Assembly: GCF_000222685.1 (NCBI RefSeq)
Contig: NZ_AFWJ01000135.1
Coordinates: 1-57,722 of the forward strand
Reading direction: 5' to 3'
Length of the DNA stretch: 57,722 nt
DNA from: Vibrio nigripulchritudo ATCC 27043
Lineage (GTDB): Bacteria > Pseudomonadota > Gammaproteobacteria > Enterobacterales > Vibrionaceae
The translations under genes and the position numbers were made by a program. Positions 1 through 8,168 of the stretch are shown here, in pieces (the stretch's first letter is position 1; the number at the start of each line of letters is the position of its first letter). The notes beneath the pieces were generated by a model. That model saw nothing but the letters and a program-made list of their open reading frames with translations, was not told the DNA's origin and did no database searches.

Positions 1-513
1 GAGCATCTTCTTTTACACCTCGCTTTCCTTATCAGTGTTTTGATTTTGTATGCACTCCCTGGGAAAGCATTCTTCATTCAGGGAATGAAACACCTCAAAA
101 TCTTGTGGCCAGTGGTGTTGATCATGGCTATTTGGCATGGCTTCACACAAGAGTATCAATTGGGGGCAATGGTCACAATTCGAATGATATCCGCCGTTGC
201 CCTTGCCAACCTTGTTACTATGACCACTCGCCTCGCCGATATGATGGATGTCGCCCATTTTGTGGCACAACCTCTAAGACGATTTGGGCTAAGTAGCAGA
301 GCGCTGGAGCTTTCAATCGCTTTGGTGATTAGAATGACACCCGTTTTAATGTCTAAAGGACAAACACTTTCTCTCGCATGGCGAGCACGAACAACAAAAC
401 GTGCTGGCTGGCGAATTATTATCCCTTTTACTGTTATTGCACTGGACGATGCTGACCACGTAGCCGAGGCGCTAAAAGCGCGCGGCAGTACACACATTTT
501 GGAGAAAAAATAA
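1..513 (+). CDS. bioN: BioN/EcfT-type transmembrane component of a biotin ECF transporter (5' truncated by window edge)
   Basis: The reading frame is open from the first base, so the true start lies outside the window. The visible 170 or so residues contain hydrophobic helices followed by the charged cytoplasmic segment typical of EcfT proteins; an Ala-Arg-Gly-type motif (EALKARGS) sits near the C-terminus, the coupling-helix signature that docks onto the ATPase subunits. It is the energy-coupling membrane subunit that links the ATPase to the substrate-binding BioY. The next gene, bioY, follows at the adjacent base, so the two are cotranscribed. The ATPase gene (bioM) presumably lies upstream. 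Family assignment is firm; biotin as substrate rests on the neighbour. Confidence 0.88.
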   Translation, partial: EHLLLHLAFLISVLILYALPGKAFFIQGMKHLKILWPVVLIMAIWHGFTQEYQLGAMVTIRMISAVALANLVTMTTRLADMMDVAHFVAQPLRRFGLSSRALELSIALVIRMTPVLMSKGQTLSLAWRARTTKRAGWRIIIPFTVIALDDADHVAEALKARGSTHILEKK

Positions 514-1062
514 ATGGAAAAGAACATTGCATACATTGCCTTGTTTGCAGCACTGATTGTCGGACTTGGCATCATCCCTCCTTTTACTTTAGGTTTCGGC
601 GTGCCAATCACGGCGCAGAGCCTTGGCATTATGCTTTGTGGCACGATTTTAGGCGCTAAGCGAGGCACTCTGGCGGTGCTGTTGTTGCTTCTGCTGGTTG
701 CTATCGGGCTCCCTGTATTGTCTGGTGGACGCGGCGGAATTGCGCTATTTGTAGGTGCTACAGGTGGGTTCCTTATTGGCTGGCCAGTCGCTGCCTTTGT
801 TACCGGTCTTATTGTAGAAAAATGGCGCAGCGCAAACCTGACTTTGGTTGCGACAGTAGCAGCCATCGTCGGTGGTATTATCGTGATGTATATTTTTGGA
901 ATCGTTGGAATGTCTATCGTACTAAACAAGACATTGCTTGAAGCAAGTGCTCTGGTCACTGCCTTCATTCCTGGCGATATCGCCAAGGCAGTAGTCACGG
1001 GGTTGATTACCTCAGCGATTGCGAAAGCCAGACCAGCAAGCTTGCTGTCCCGTGCAGCCTAG
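514..1062 (+). CDS. bioY: BioY biotin transporter, substrate-binding S component
   Basis: A 182-residue, highly hydrophobic protein with about six membrane segments. It has the BioY pattern: an N-terminal helix, a PITAQSLG segment, a glycine-rich loop (LSGGRGG) and a following FVGATGGFLIGWP stretch, which are the conserved biotin-pocket regions of the family. It captures biotin at the cytoplasmic membrane and works with BioN and an ATPase. The start directly abuts the bioN stop codon, indicating translational coupling. Length is normal for the family. The assignment is firm. Confidence 0.93.
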   Translation: MEKNIAYIALFAALIVGLGIIPPFTLGFGVPITAQSLGIMLCGTILGAKRGTLAVLLLLLLVAIGLPVLSGGRGGIALFVGATGGFLIGWPVAAFVTGLIVEKWRSANLTLVATVAAIVGGIIVMYIFGIVGMSIVLNKTLLEASALVTAFIPGDIAKAVVTGLITSAIAKARPASLLSRAA

Positions 1063-1112
1063 TTAATCTGAATTCGAGATAATTTACTTTTTGCCGCGGG
1101 ATCAAAACGACT

Positions 1113-1847
1113 GTGACAACTCTAATTTATAGCGACAACGTTTCTAACAACCATATCCTTTATTATGCGTTGGGAAGATTGCGCGGCAAAAGTAACGTGT
1201 TTTTTGTTAATGCCAATGAAATACTGGCTGGAGCTCTCGGCCAAAACGTTGATCTATTCGTGATGCCAGGTGGAGCCAGCCGCTACAAATCTGACAAACT
1301 CAATGGCGAAGGCTACCAACGCATTTCTGAATATGTTGCAAATGGAGGCAAATATTTAGGGATTTGCGGCGGTGCCTATCTGGCTTGTGAGTACACAGAA
1401 TGGGCAAAAGGCACGCCATTTGAAATCATTACCCCCAATCAACTGGCTTTTTTCAGCGGAACTGCCAAAGGTCCTATCGAACAATTCGCACTGGCGGACA
1501 ATTACAATGCCACCGAAGCTCGAATTGTTCAGCTCGAAACCGAGAATCAGGTATTTGAGTCTATGTATCTTGGAGGCTGCTTTTTTGAAGCGAACAATGA
1601 AACCAAAGGCAACTATGAAGTCGTCGCTCGTTTTTCAGAACTGCCAGATAAACCTGCAGGGATAGTTAAGGGTGAATTTGGCGACGGTAGATACGTTTTG
1701 TGTTCTACGCATCCAGAGTACGATGCTGAGGCCACACAACTGATGCAGTTTGATGTTATTGGTAACGACTACCAAGACTTTAACACTCTGAAAAACACAG
1801 ATACCTTAACGCTGGAACTACTCAATACCTTGCTTTCTGGTGGATAA
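1113..1847 (+). CDS. BPL_N domain protein (class I glutamine-amidotransferase-like)
   Basis: A 244-residue protein starting with GTG 50 bases after bioY. It carries the flavodoxin-like fold of the biotin-protein-ligase N-terminal (BPL_N) family: an early DLFVMPGGASRY segment and a nucleophile-elbow motif LGICGGAYLAC around residues 85-95, where the cysteine would sit in a class I amidotransferase. It lacks any biotin ligase catalytic domain. Known relatives form the N-terminal part of eukaryotic biotin-protein ligase; the activity of free-standing bacterial versions is not established to my knowledge. Location next to bioN-bioY supports a link to biotin handling, which remains inference. No signal peptide is visible. 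Confidence 0.82.
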   Translation: MTTLIYSDNVSNNHILYYALGRLRGKSNVFFVNANEILAGALGQNVDLFVMPGGASRYKSDKLNGEGYQRISEYVANGGKYLGICGGAYLACEYTEWAKGTPFEIITPNQLAFFSGTAKGPIEQFALADNYNATEARIVQLETENQVFESMYLGGCFFEANNETKGNYEVVARFSELPDKPAGIVKGEFGDGRYVLCSTHPEYDAEATQLMQFDVIGNDYQDFNTLKNTDTLTLELLNTLLSGG

Positions 1848-1865
1848 CCAAATTCTCGTTCACAA

Positions 1866-1901
1866 TCAGGGAAGACCAAATCAAGTTCAGCCCTCCCTGA
1901 T
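1866..1901. repeat. 8-bp inverted repeat downstream of the BPL_N gene
   Basis: The arms ATCAGGGA and TCCCTGAT are perfect complements separated by about 20 bases. It lies between two convergent genes and might form a weak terminator hairpin, but no T-run follows in either direction. Confidence 0.35.
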
Positions 1902-1950
1902 ACGCATCTCGCAATTCTATTTGCAGGACACTTTAGGCAAATAACCGTTA

Positions 1951-2262
1951 CTAGGCTCGGTCACCAAAAGCGATAAAGCTAAATGCACTGTCTTTTGGTG
2001 TTCCACCAGTTCCTTCATCAGCATCACCTGTCAAAATCTTCGCTACATTCGATGTGATATCGTACGTAATTACAGCGTGAACAGACAGGTCCTTGTGTTC
2101 GTTGTGTAGCGTTGCGACGACTGCTGGCTGTTCGGCAAACGGATGCTTAAATGTGACAATATACTCACCGGTGTTGTCTTGAGTTACTGTAAAGCCTTCA
2201 CCTGATACTTTCTCACCGTTTGCACTTACGATACCCGCAATATGTTGATGATTTTCAGCCAT
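1951..2262 (-). CDS. Small C1q/H-type-lectin-like beta-sandwich protein of unknown function
   Basis: A 103-residue soluble protein without signal peptide or membrane segment. The sequence has a recurring beta-strand pattern: a GEGFTVTQDNTGEYIVTF stretch at about residues 20-38, followed by PFAEQPAVVATL. This pattern occurs in small bacterial and phage proteins resembling C1q or H-type lectin domains, which often form trimers; I cannot name a function. A good ribosome site (AAGGA) lies upstream of the ATG. A Fur-box candidate lies about 140 bases upstream (2401-2415), so iron-dependent control is likely. The gene is monocistronic and convergent to the BPL_N gene. Confidence 0.7.
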   Translation of the reverse strand: MAENHQHIAGIVSANGEKVSGEGFTVTQDNTGEYIVTFKHPFAEQPAVVATLHNEHKDLSVHAVITYDITSNVAKILTGDADEGTGGTPKDSAFSFIAFGDRA

Positions 2263-2400
2263 CTTTTTTATTCCTTTTTTCGTCGTATTTAGATTAAAGA
2301 GTGCGCAGCAAGATAAACACTCTCGATTTTTGAAAGACTGTACACCAAAGACTTAAAGCGCCTTTCAGTCACCTTTCTTACAAGGCCTTATAAAGGTAAA

Positions 2401-2415
2401 TGAGAATTATTATCA
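2401..2415 (-). promoter_or_regulatory. Candidate Fur box
   Basis: On the minus strand the site reads TGATAATAATTCTCA. It matches the 7-1-7 Fur model (TGATAAT-N-ATTATCA) at 13 of 14 positions. A possible -35 (TTGCAA) overlaps its upstream flank on the minus strand, which points to the gene ending at 1951. The divergent RpiR gene starts about 190 bases away and is a less likely target. Nothing else is evident in the 327-base stretch 2263-2589. Confidence 0.6.
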
Positions 2416-2589
2416 TTGCAACGTATTGCATATTAATTTTTAAAAGACATGATCGAGATATGGAATAGTTATCGAGTTCATTAGTGAATATTTGGCTCAC
2501 GAAAAACTACGCAACATTTGAAATGTTTATTCCAAATAAAGTAACCTCGAAACAATTGGGAGATGAGCCTCTTTATTTATGGGATAAGC

Positions 2590-3408
2590 ATGAAACCAGC
2601 AACGACACTTTCTGAGCTTCAAGAAGACATTCGAAAAGAATACGGCAACCTGAGTAAGCGGCTTCAGCAGGTGGGTCAGTACCTGTTAGATAACCCTGAA
2701 AATGTGGCATTTGATACGGTTGCGGTTATTGCCAGTAATGCTGATGTTCCCCCTTCTACCCTGATTCGTTTCGCTAATGCGTTAGGCTTTAATGGCTTCA
2801 ACGACATGAAACAGCTGTATCGTCAGAACATGGTTGAAGAAACGAGCAACTATTCAGAGCGAGTTAAGCTGTTTAAAGCCATGTCTCCTGATGACTCACA
2901 AGCCAGCACGCCGATTTCTCAGCTCCACAATTTCGCCAACGCCAACGCACACGCGCTTGAGCAACTGGCAAATAAGATTGAAGAGAGCGACCTGAATAAT
3001 GCTATCACCCTGCTTAAAAACGCTGAATGTCTGTATGTGATTGGTCTCCGCCGATCTTTTAGTATTGCATCGTACATGGTGTATGCGTTGCGCCATTTGG
3101 GTAAGCGAGTGGTACTGATCGACGGTTTGGGCGGAATGTATGATGAACAGCTTTCGATGGTAACAGGCAAAGATGCCGTTGTTTCCATTAGCTTCTCTCC
3201 TTATGCGGAAGAAACTCATAACTGGGTGAAAGCGGCGAGAGATAAAGGAGCAAAGCAGGTAACCCTGACCGACAGCCAGGTTAGCCCCATTGCGGAGCTG
3301 TCTGACGTAAATTTTGTGGTCAACGAAGCCAACGTTGGCGGGTTTAGAGGGCAGTCTGCTTCGCTTTGTCTGGCTCAGACCCTCGCCGTTTCACTGGCCA
3401 GTGAGTGA
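2590..3408 (+). CDS. RpiR/MurR-family transcriptional regulator (HTH_6 + SIS), probably of inositol genes
   Basis: A protein of about 272 residues with an N-terminal helix-turn-helix of the RpiR type (residues about 5-80, including VAVIASNADVPPSTLIRFANALGF) and a C-terminal SIS sugar-phosphate-binding domain (about 125-255, with VIGLRRSFSIASYM). Members repress or activate sugar catabolism genes on binding a phosphosugar. I choose the ATG at 2590; an in-frame ATG at 2563 would add nine residues but has a poorly spaced ribosome site. RpiR regulators commonly accompany myo-inositol genes in Proteobacteria, and iolG and iolB lie just downstream on the other strand, so control of inositol catabolism is the best inference. 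Confidence 0.85.
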   Translation: MKPATTLSELQEDIRKEYGNLSKRLQQVGQYLLDNPENVAFDTVAVIASNADVPPSTLIRFANALGFNGFNDMKQLYRQNMVEETSNYSERVKLFKAMSPDDSQASTPISQLHNFANANAHALEQLANKIEESDLNNAITLLKNAECLYVIGLRRSFSIASYMVYALRHLGKRVVLIDGLGGMYDEQLSMVTGKDAVVSISFSPYAEETHNWVKAARDKGAKQVTLTDSQVSPIAELSDVNFVVNEANVGGFRGQSASLCLAQTLAVSLASE

Positions 3409-3461
3409 CAATTTAGAGTTGATACTAAGCTTCACTTCAAAGCTAAAATAGGGTCATTGTG

Positions 3462-3743
3462 TCATCCGTAATCTGATTCATTCATATATCCTGCGACAAA
3501 AAAGAAAATAACAGTCACGATCAGTGGGAAGCCGTACCACCAATAGGTAAACCCAGACCATCCTTTTAGGTATCCAAAGATCACGATCAATGCGCTTACA
3601 AGGCATGTTAAAGGCGTTATGTACATTGCCAATGTGAGCACTTTGGGGTGTCCTGCACCAGTACCAAAAATAAAAAACATAATAGAGAATGGAGCCAACC
3701 CAAACTGAAATATGGATCCTAAAATCACCCATAAAAGAGACAC
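3462..3743 (-). CDS. Hypothetical three-TM membrane protein
   Basis: A 93-residue hydrophobic protein with three predicted membrane helices (about residues 5-28, 38-60 and 66-88) and a short charged tail. The start is GTG preceded by a well-placed AGGAG. I recognise no family. It lies downstream of the iolG terminator, so it probably has its own promoter and is not part of the iol operon. Its real nature is uncertain but the ribosome site and length argue for a true gene. Confidence 0.55.
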   Translation of the reverse strand: MSLLWVILGSIFQFGLAPFSIMFFIFGTGAGHPKVLTLAMYITPLTCLVSALIVIFGYLKGWSGFTYWWYGFPLIVTVIFFFVAGYMNESDYG

Positions 3744-3864
3744 TTAAACTCCTACTTACTGCGGTCAATAGATTGCGTAAGAGGATAATCTTCATAGAAG
3801 AAAATCTCAGTGAATCGGCAGAACAATGCGACGCAGAACTATTTATTTCTCATGCTAATAAAAC

Positions 3865-3890
3865 AAAAAATGCTGACAAATATGTCAGCA
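3865..3890 (-). terminator. Intrinsic terminator after iolG
   Basis: On the minus strand a hairpin with stem TGCTGAC/GTCAGCA and a 6-base loop is followed by six T residues. It ends the iolB-iolG transcript. Confidence 0.75.
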
Positions 3891-3912
3891 TTTCAAGTCT
3901 TTAGAATGTGCA

Positions 3913-4902
3913 TTAGCTAATTTTAACTGGCTGACCCGTTCTTAGAGATTCCGTTGCGGCTTCAGCGATAACCAGCGCCATTTCACCATCGTACCCACCG
4001 CATAATGGAGCGGATTTTCTTTCGAGTACGTCAACAAAGTGTTGCCATTCAACCTGATAAGCTTTTTCGTACCTTTCAAGGAAAAAGAGCTGTGGTTTGG
4101 CTGCCTGAAAACCCGATTCATCCCACTGCTGAACCTGATTTTCCCGAACATTTTCTGCCGTCAAAACACCTTCGCTGCCATGCAGCTCGACGCGTTGGTC
4201 GTAGCTGTAGCCTGAACGTCGGCTATTAATGATGGTTGCCGTAGTGCCAGACGGAAAAGTTAATACGGTAACGGCGGTGTCGATGTCGCCCGCTTTACCT
4301 ATATTTTCGTCGACCAGACAATGACCGTGCGCCATAACGGAAACCGGATCTTCCCCCAGAATAAAACGCGCCATATCGAAATCATGAATGGTCATATCGC
4401 GGAACATTCCTCCGGATACTTTCACGTATTCCACAGGCGGTGGCGCTGGGTCACGTGAGGTGATCACCAAGGTTTCTGCTTTGCCTATCGACCCCATGGC
4501 GTATCGCTGCTGTACTGCGGAGAAATTGGGATCGTAACGTCGGTTGAATCCGACAAGAAACGGAACCTGATGTTCAGCGACGGTCGCCAGACACTCTCTT
4601 ACACGCTCCAAACTCAGGTCAATCGGCTTTTCACAGAATATGGCTTTGTTGGCTTTTGCAGCCAGCTCAATCAAGTTGGCGTGGGTATCGGTAGCAGAGC
4701 CAATGCATACACCGTGAATCCCCGGGTTGTTCATGGCTTCTTCAATCGACATGACTTCGCCGCCATATTTTTCTGCTAACATTTTCGCCCCCTCCAGATA
4801 GGGGTCAACCACAGCAGCGAGTTGCGTTTTTGGATTAGCAGCTATATTTGCGGCGTGAACCTGACCGATACGACCAGCGCCAAATAAAGCGATATTAAAC
4901 AT
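3913..4902 (-). CDS. iolG: Inositol 2-dehydrogenase (Gfo/Idh/MocA family)
   Basis: A 329-residue NAD-dependent oxidoreductase that oxidises myo-inositol to scyllo-inosose, the first step of inositol catabolism. The N-terminal Rossmann motif GAGRIG is at residues 8-13; the EKP motif gives Lys92, and the RDMTIHDFDM block gives Asp169 and His173, the catalytic residues of Bacillus IolG. Length matches the family. It follows iolB with a 22-base gap on the same strand and is closed by a terminator, so iolB-iolG form an operon. The other pathway genes (iolC, iolD, iolE, iolA) are not in this window; related cyclitols or sugar substrates cannot be excluded. Confidence 0.9.
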   Translation of the reverse strand: MFNIALFGAGRIGQVHAANIAANPKTQLAAVVDPYLEGAKMLAEKYGGEVMSIEEAMNNPGIHGVCIGSATDTHANLIELAAKANKAIFCEKPIDLSLERVRECLATVAEHQVPFLVGFNRRYDPNFSAVQQRYAMGSIGKAETLVITSRDPAPPPVEYVKVSGGMFRDMTIHDFDMARFILGEDPVSVMAHGHCLVDENIGKAGDIDTAVTVLTFPSGTTATIINSRRSGYSYDQRVELHGSEGVLTAENVRENQVQQWDESGFQAAKPQLFFLERYEKAYQVEWQHFVDVLERKSAPLCGGYDGEMALVIAEAATESLRTGQPVKIS

Positions 4903-4924
4903 GTTCTTATTCCCTTTAGAATCG

Positions 4925-5752
4925 CTAACGATAAGATTCGGTATTTACCCATTGGTGATCTTCTTCCCAGCTAAACAACCACTTCCGTACTGGTCCAGCC
5001 ATCACATTTAAGTAATAGCTGTTATAACCAGCAACCGTTGCCACTGGGTGATATCCTCTGGGTACCTGAACTACATCACCGTCATACACGGCCATGGATT
5101 CATCTAATGTTCTGTCATCGGTATATACCCTTTGAAAACAGAAACCTTGGGGCGGATTCAGTCGATGGTAGTAGGTCTCTTCCAGTTGGGTTTCATTGGG
5201 TGGATCATTCTGATCGTGCTTGTGGCTTGGATAGGAGCTGGTACATCCCTCATCGGTATACACTTCTACCACCAGCAGACTGTCGGCGGGCTCATCGTCC
5301 GGCAGAATATTATGTACCTGTCTCTGGTTTCTGCCTTTTCCGCGATGCTCTGCCCCTATCTCTTGTGGTGTGATCAATCGAGATGGATAACTCCCTTTTC
5401 CCGGCGCCCGGCATACCGCCAGCTCAACTTCCGTTGTCGCGGTTAAAGAGCACTTATCATTCAGCGTTAGGTAGACAGCGTAAGGTTTTGTCTTCTCAAA
5501 AGGCGACATCCTTTGCCCAATTTCACCCTGCAAGCTTCCATTTAGGTCTAGCGATGCTTTTCCTAAAACCAGAACAATACATAGTTCTTGCCCGTTGTCT
5601 GCAATCCATTCTAGATCTTCGCCTTCTTTCAGCTTGACCACATCAAACCCAATATAAGTCCAGCCTGCGGATTCAGGTGTAATGTGCTGAGTCCGTTTCG
5701 ATTCGTCTCTAGGTTGCATTTTTGACAGCAAATCCAACATTTTCTGCCCCAC
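4925..5752 (-). CDS. iolB: 5-deoxy-glucuronate isomerase
   Basis: A 275-residue KduI/IolB-family double-cupin enzyme. It converts 5-deoxy-D-glucuronate to 2-deoxy-5-keto-D-gluconate in the inositol pathway. The metal-binding region SYPSHKHD (about residues 170-177) with a downstream Glu (EETYYHRL) and a later PRGYHPV histidine is conserved. It is first in the iolB-iolG operon and downstream of a LacI regulator in the same direction. The 140-base upstream gap holds a TGAA-N8-TTCA dyad that could be an RpiR or LacI site; this is only a suggestion. Confidence 0.92.
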   Translation of the reverse strand: MGQKMLDLLSKMQPRDESKRTQHITPESAGWTYIGFDVVKLKEGEDLEWIADNGQELCIVLVLGKASLDLNGSLQGEIGQRMSPFEKTKPYAVYLTLNDKCSLTATTEVELAVCRAPGKGSYPSRLITPQEIGAEHRGKGRNQRQVHNILPDDEPADSLLVVEVYTDEGCTSSYPSHKHDQNDPPNETQLEETYYHRLNPPQGFCFQRVYTDDRTLDESMAVYDGDVVQVPRGYHPVATVAGYNSYYLNVMAGPVRKWLFSWEEDHQWVNTESYR

Positions 5753-5893
5753 ACGATCTTTAGATGTTTAACCAATAGAAATGAAGATTTCACATAAAAT
5801 TATAATGAAACAGTTAATTCAAAAAGCAAAATTAAAAAGTGTGATGACTGGCTAGAAAAGCATCAACTCACAGTCAGGTGCTCCTAACAAAAC

Positions 5894-6901
5894 TTAAGGT
5901 AAGTTAAAAGGCGTCACGATATTAATGCGACTGGTGGTGTACGAGAAAGTCGGCATAAGACCATAGGGTGACAGCAGGTTTGAAAATGCCACTCTAGCGT
6001 CGTCATCGAGATTGTGATCGATAACCGCGTGCAGCTGTCTGGATCGCAGTAAATGCCGATTGTCATCATCCAGATCGTGACCAATAAAGGCTTGAATAGG
6101 TCGGTTCATTTCCTGAAAAGCATCCAGAATGGCTCGGTTTCCCCCACCAATGCTGTATACCGCGCTAATGTTCTCTTTCTTGCCGAGTACATCTTTCACC
6201 TGCTTTTTAGTACTGAGATTTAACCCATGCCCTTCACTAACCGTAGTGACTTCTATGTGAGGATGATGACTAAGAAATTGAGAAAAGCCTTCTGCGCGTG
6301 CTTCTTCGCCATGAAACAAGTGACTGCTCTGAACGAGAAGAATGCCGTTTGGATTGGAACCCAACCATTGAGTCATCAGGAAAGCGGCGGTTTCTCCAGC
6401 CGAAATATTATCAATCCCTATGTAATTCAACCTTTTGGAACCAGGTAAATCCGTCACCAATGTGACAGTAGGAATGCCATTATGGTGTAGCCGATTCACA
6501 GCCTCATTGATCTCGGGGTGATCAGGGGCTTTTAGCAATACCCCATGGCTGCCACGATCTTCCGCTTCGTGAATCACCTCAGACAGGGATTCAATATCGA
6601 TATCCTGATAAAGAAAATACCGCAGCCGAATTCGAAACGGAGCCATTTGCACAGAGATGCGGTTCAGGCTTTCACGGACAAGATGACTGAACCGCGCAGG
6701 CGTGTACATGATGACGTCGATGTAAAAAGTCCGACCTTGCAGGGCGTCTAGCTTATATTGTTCTCGAAGCTCAGAGATGGCTTGCTCCACGCGTTGCCGT
6801 GTCTGGTCATGCACGCCATTTCTTCCATGTAACGCTCTGTCCACCGTCGCGGTACTGAACCCAGCCTGAGCCGCTATCTGCTTCACTGTGAATTTGCTCA
6901 T
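5894..6901 (-). CDS. LacI-family transcriptional regulator
   Basis: A 335-residue regulator. The N-terminal helix-turn-helix (FTVKQIAAQAGFSTATVDRALHG, residues 4-26) and hinge are followed by a periplasmic-binding-like effector domain from about residue 60. The STATVDRALHGRNGV variant, with D in the recognition helix, is seen in LacI relatives with a Peripla_BP_4-type sensor domain linked to inositol or sugar loci. The gene is divergent from the dioxygenase gene and upstream of iolB, so it may control both. The effector is unknown. Confidence 0.88.
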   Translation of the reverse strand: MSKFTVKQIAAQAGFSTATVDRALHGRNGVHDQTRQRVEQAISELREQYKLDALQGRTFYIDVIMYTPARFSHLVRESLNRISVQMAPFRIRLRYFLYQDIDIESLSEVIHEAEDRGSHGVLLKAPDHPEINEAVNRLHHNGIPTVTLVTDLPGSKRLNYIGIDNISAGETAAFLMTQWLGSNPNGILLVQSSHLFHGEEARAEGFSQFLSHHPHIEVTTVSEGHGLNLSTKKQVKDVLGKKENISAVYSIGGGNRAILDAFQEMNRPIQAFIGHDLDDDNRHLLRSRQLHAVIDHNLDDDARVAFSNLLSPYGLMPTFSYTTSRINIVTPFNLP

Positions 6902-6920
6902 CAGGGAGTTCTCCGCTTCA

Positions 6921-6977
6921 TGATGGACTTTTGATGGACATTTGCCTCACCCAAAAGATTACAAATGATTAACATTT
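6921..6977. promoter_or_regulatory. Candidate operator region between the LacI gene and the dioxygenase gene
   Basis: A direct repeat TGATGGAC occurs at 6921-6928 and 6932-6939, spaced by one helical turn. A dyad AAATG-N5-CATTT lies at 6963-6977, some 25 bases before the dioxygenase start. Either could bind the LacI regulator; the assignment is inference. Confidence 0.35.
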
Positions 6978-7001
6978 TTGTCACCAATTAAGGAGATTTC
7001 T

Positions 7002-8168
7002 ATGGACAGACCAATCCCAACGTTTGCTGGCAAAGAACAATTGAATATCGACTCGTTTATTCACAGTTGCAAACCCAAAGGTAATCAAAATTACCCCAAC
7101 GCCAAGCAGTGCTACAAAGGCATTATGATTTATGATGCGAAAACAATAACACCTGAGAAATGGCACATACTTAGAAGCGAATTTGCCGATATTTTTTTGA
7201 ACGGCAGCGGCATTGTTGTGATTAAGAATTTTTTCGCCAAGACAGACATCATTGACCGAATGAACCGCATTTTCGACGACATTCTCGACTCAGAGCTTGG
7301 GTTTGGTGAAGGGGATCATTTCGCCCAAGCGGGCGCTATGTCAAATGGTCGAATTTGGAATGCGTTTCAGAAAAGTGCGGTTCTCGATCCTCAAAGCTTC
7401 ATCGACTACTACAAAAACCCGCTACTCAAATTGGTCTCCGAAGCCTGGCTAGGGTCGAATTATCAGGTAACGGCTCAGGTCAACATAGTGCGACCGGGTG
7501 GTCGCGCGCAGCAATCGCACCGAGACTATCATCTGGGTTTTCAGCATGCTGATACGCTCAAGGACTATCCCGTTCACGCGCAGAAGATGTCTGCCATGCT
7601 GACTTTGCAAGGTGCTGTGGCTCATTCAGACATGCCACTGGAATCGGGACCAACTAAGCTGTTACCCTATTCCCAGCACTATCCGCTCGGATACGTTTCC
7701 TGCCGCGAAGAGAAGTTTCAGCGGTACTTTGAAGACAATTACGTTCAGTTACCTTTGCAAAAAGGAGATGCTGTATTTTTTAACCCAGCCATCATTCATG
7801 CCGCAGGGCAAAACGACACTGATGATGTGCACAGAAGCGCAAATCTACTTCAGATCTCTTCAGCGTTTGGAAAGCCGATGGAAACCGTCGATCTAGCAAA
7901 AATCTCAACCACACTCTTCGAATACTTAGCACAGCATTGGTCAGGTAACTCTCTGACCAAAGAGGAAAAGGACGCAATACTCACGGCATCCGCTGATGGA
8001 TATTCATTTCCGACAAACCTTGATACAGATTCGCCGATTGGAGAACTTGCCCCGCAAACCATGAAACAACTTCTTCAAGAAGCGTTAGATCAAGGTTGGA
8101 CAAAGGCAAGGTATCAGGAAGCGCTGAATAATCAGATAGAGAGACATCAGGCAGAAGCGGCTCCGTAA
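7002..8168 (+). CDS. Phytanoyl-CoA dioxygenase (PhyH)-family Fe(II)/2-oxoglutarate oxygenase
   Basis: A 388-residue enzyme. I use the ATG at 7002, which has a perfect AAGGAG site; an in-frame ATG at 6978 lacks one. The iron triad is visible: His173 and Asp175 in SHRDYHLGF and the distal His266 in NPAIIHAAGQ. A following Arg in DDVHRSANLLQIS fits the 2-oxoglutarate anchor. Such enzymes hydroxylate or dealkylate small organic molecules; the substrate is not predictable. It overlaps the DMT transporter gene by one base (TAATG), so the two are translated together. It is divergent from the LacI regulator next to iolBG, suggesting a role in modifying an inositol-related or other cyclic substrate. 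Confidence 0.85.
   Translation: MDRPIPTFAGKEQLNIDSFIHSCKPKGNQNYPNAKQCYKGIMIYDAKTITPEKWHILRSEFADIFLNGSGIVVIKNFFAKTDIIDRMNRIFDDILDSELGFGEGDHFAQAGAMSNGRIWNAFQKSAVLDPQSFIDYYKNPLLKLVSEAWLGSNYQVTAQVNIVRPGGRAQQSHRDYHLGFQHADTLKDYPVHAQKMSAMLTLQGAVAHSDMPLESGPTKLLPYSQHYPLGYVSCREEKFQRYFEDNYVQLPLQKGDAVFFNPAIIHAAGQNDTDDVHRSANLLQISSAFGKPMETVDLAKISTTLFEYLAQHWSGNSLTKEEKDAILTASADGYSFPTNLDTDSPIGELAPQTMKQLLQEALDQGWTKARYQEALNNQIERHQAEAAP

Noticed and set aside
156-998. A 280-codon minus-strand frame opposite bioN and bioY
   Set aside because: It is antisense to two firmly identified genes, has low-complexity alanine/isoleucine-rich content and no family resemblance.
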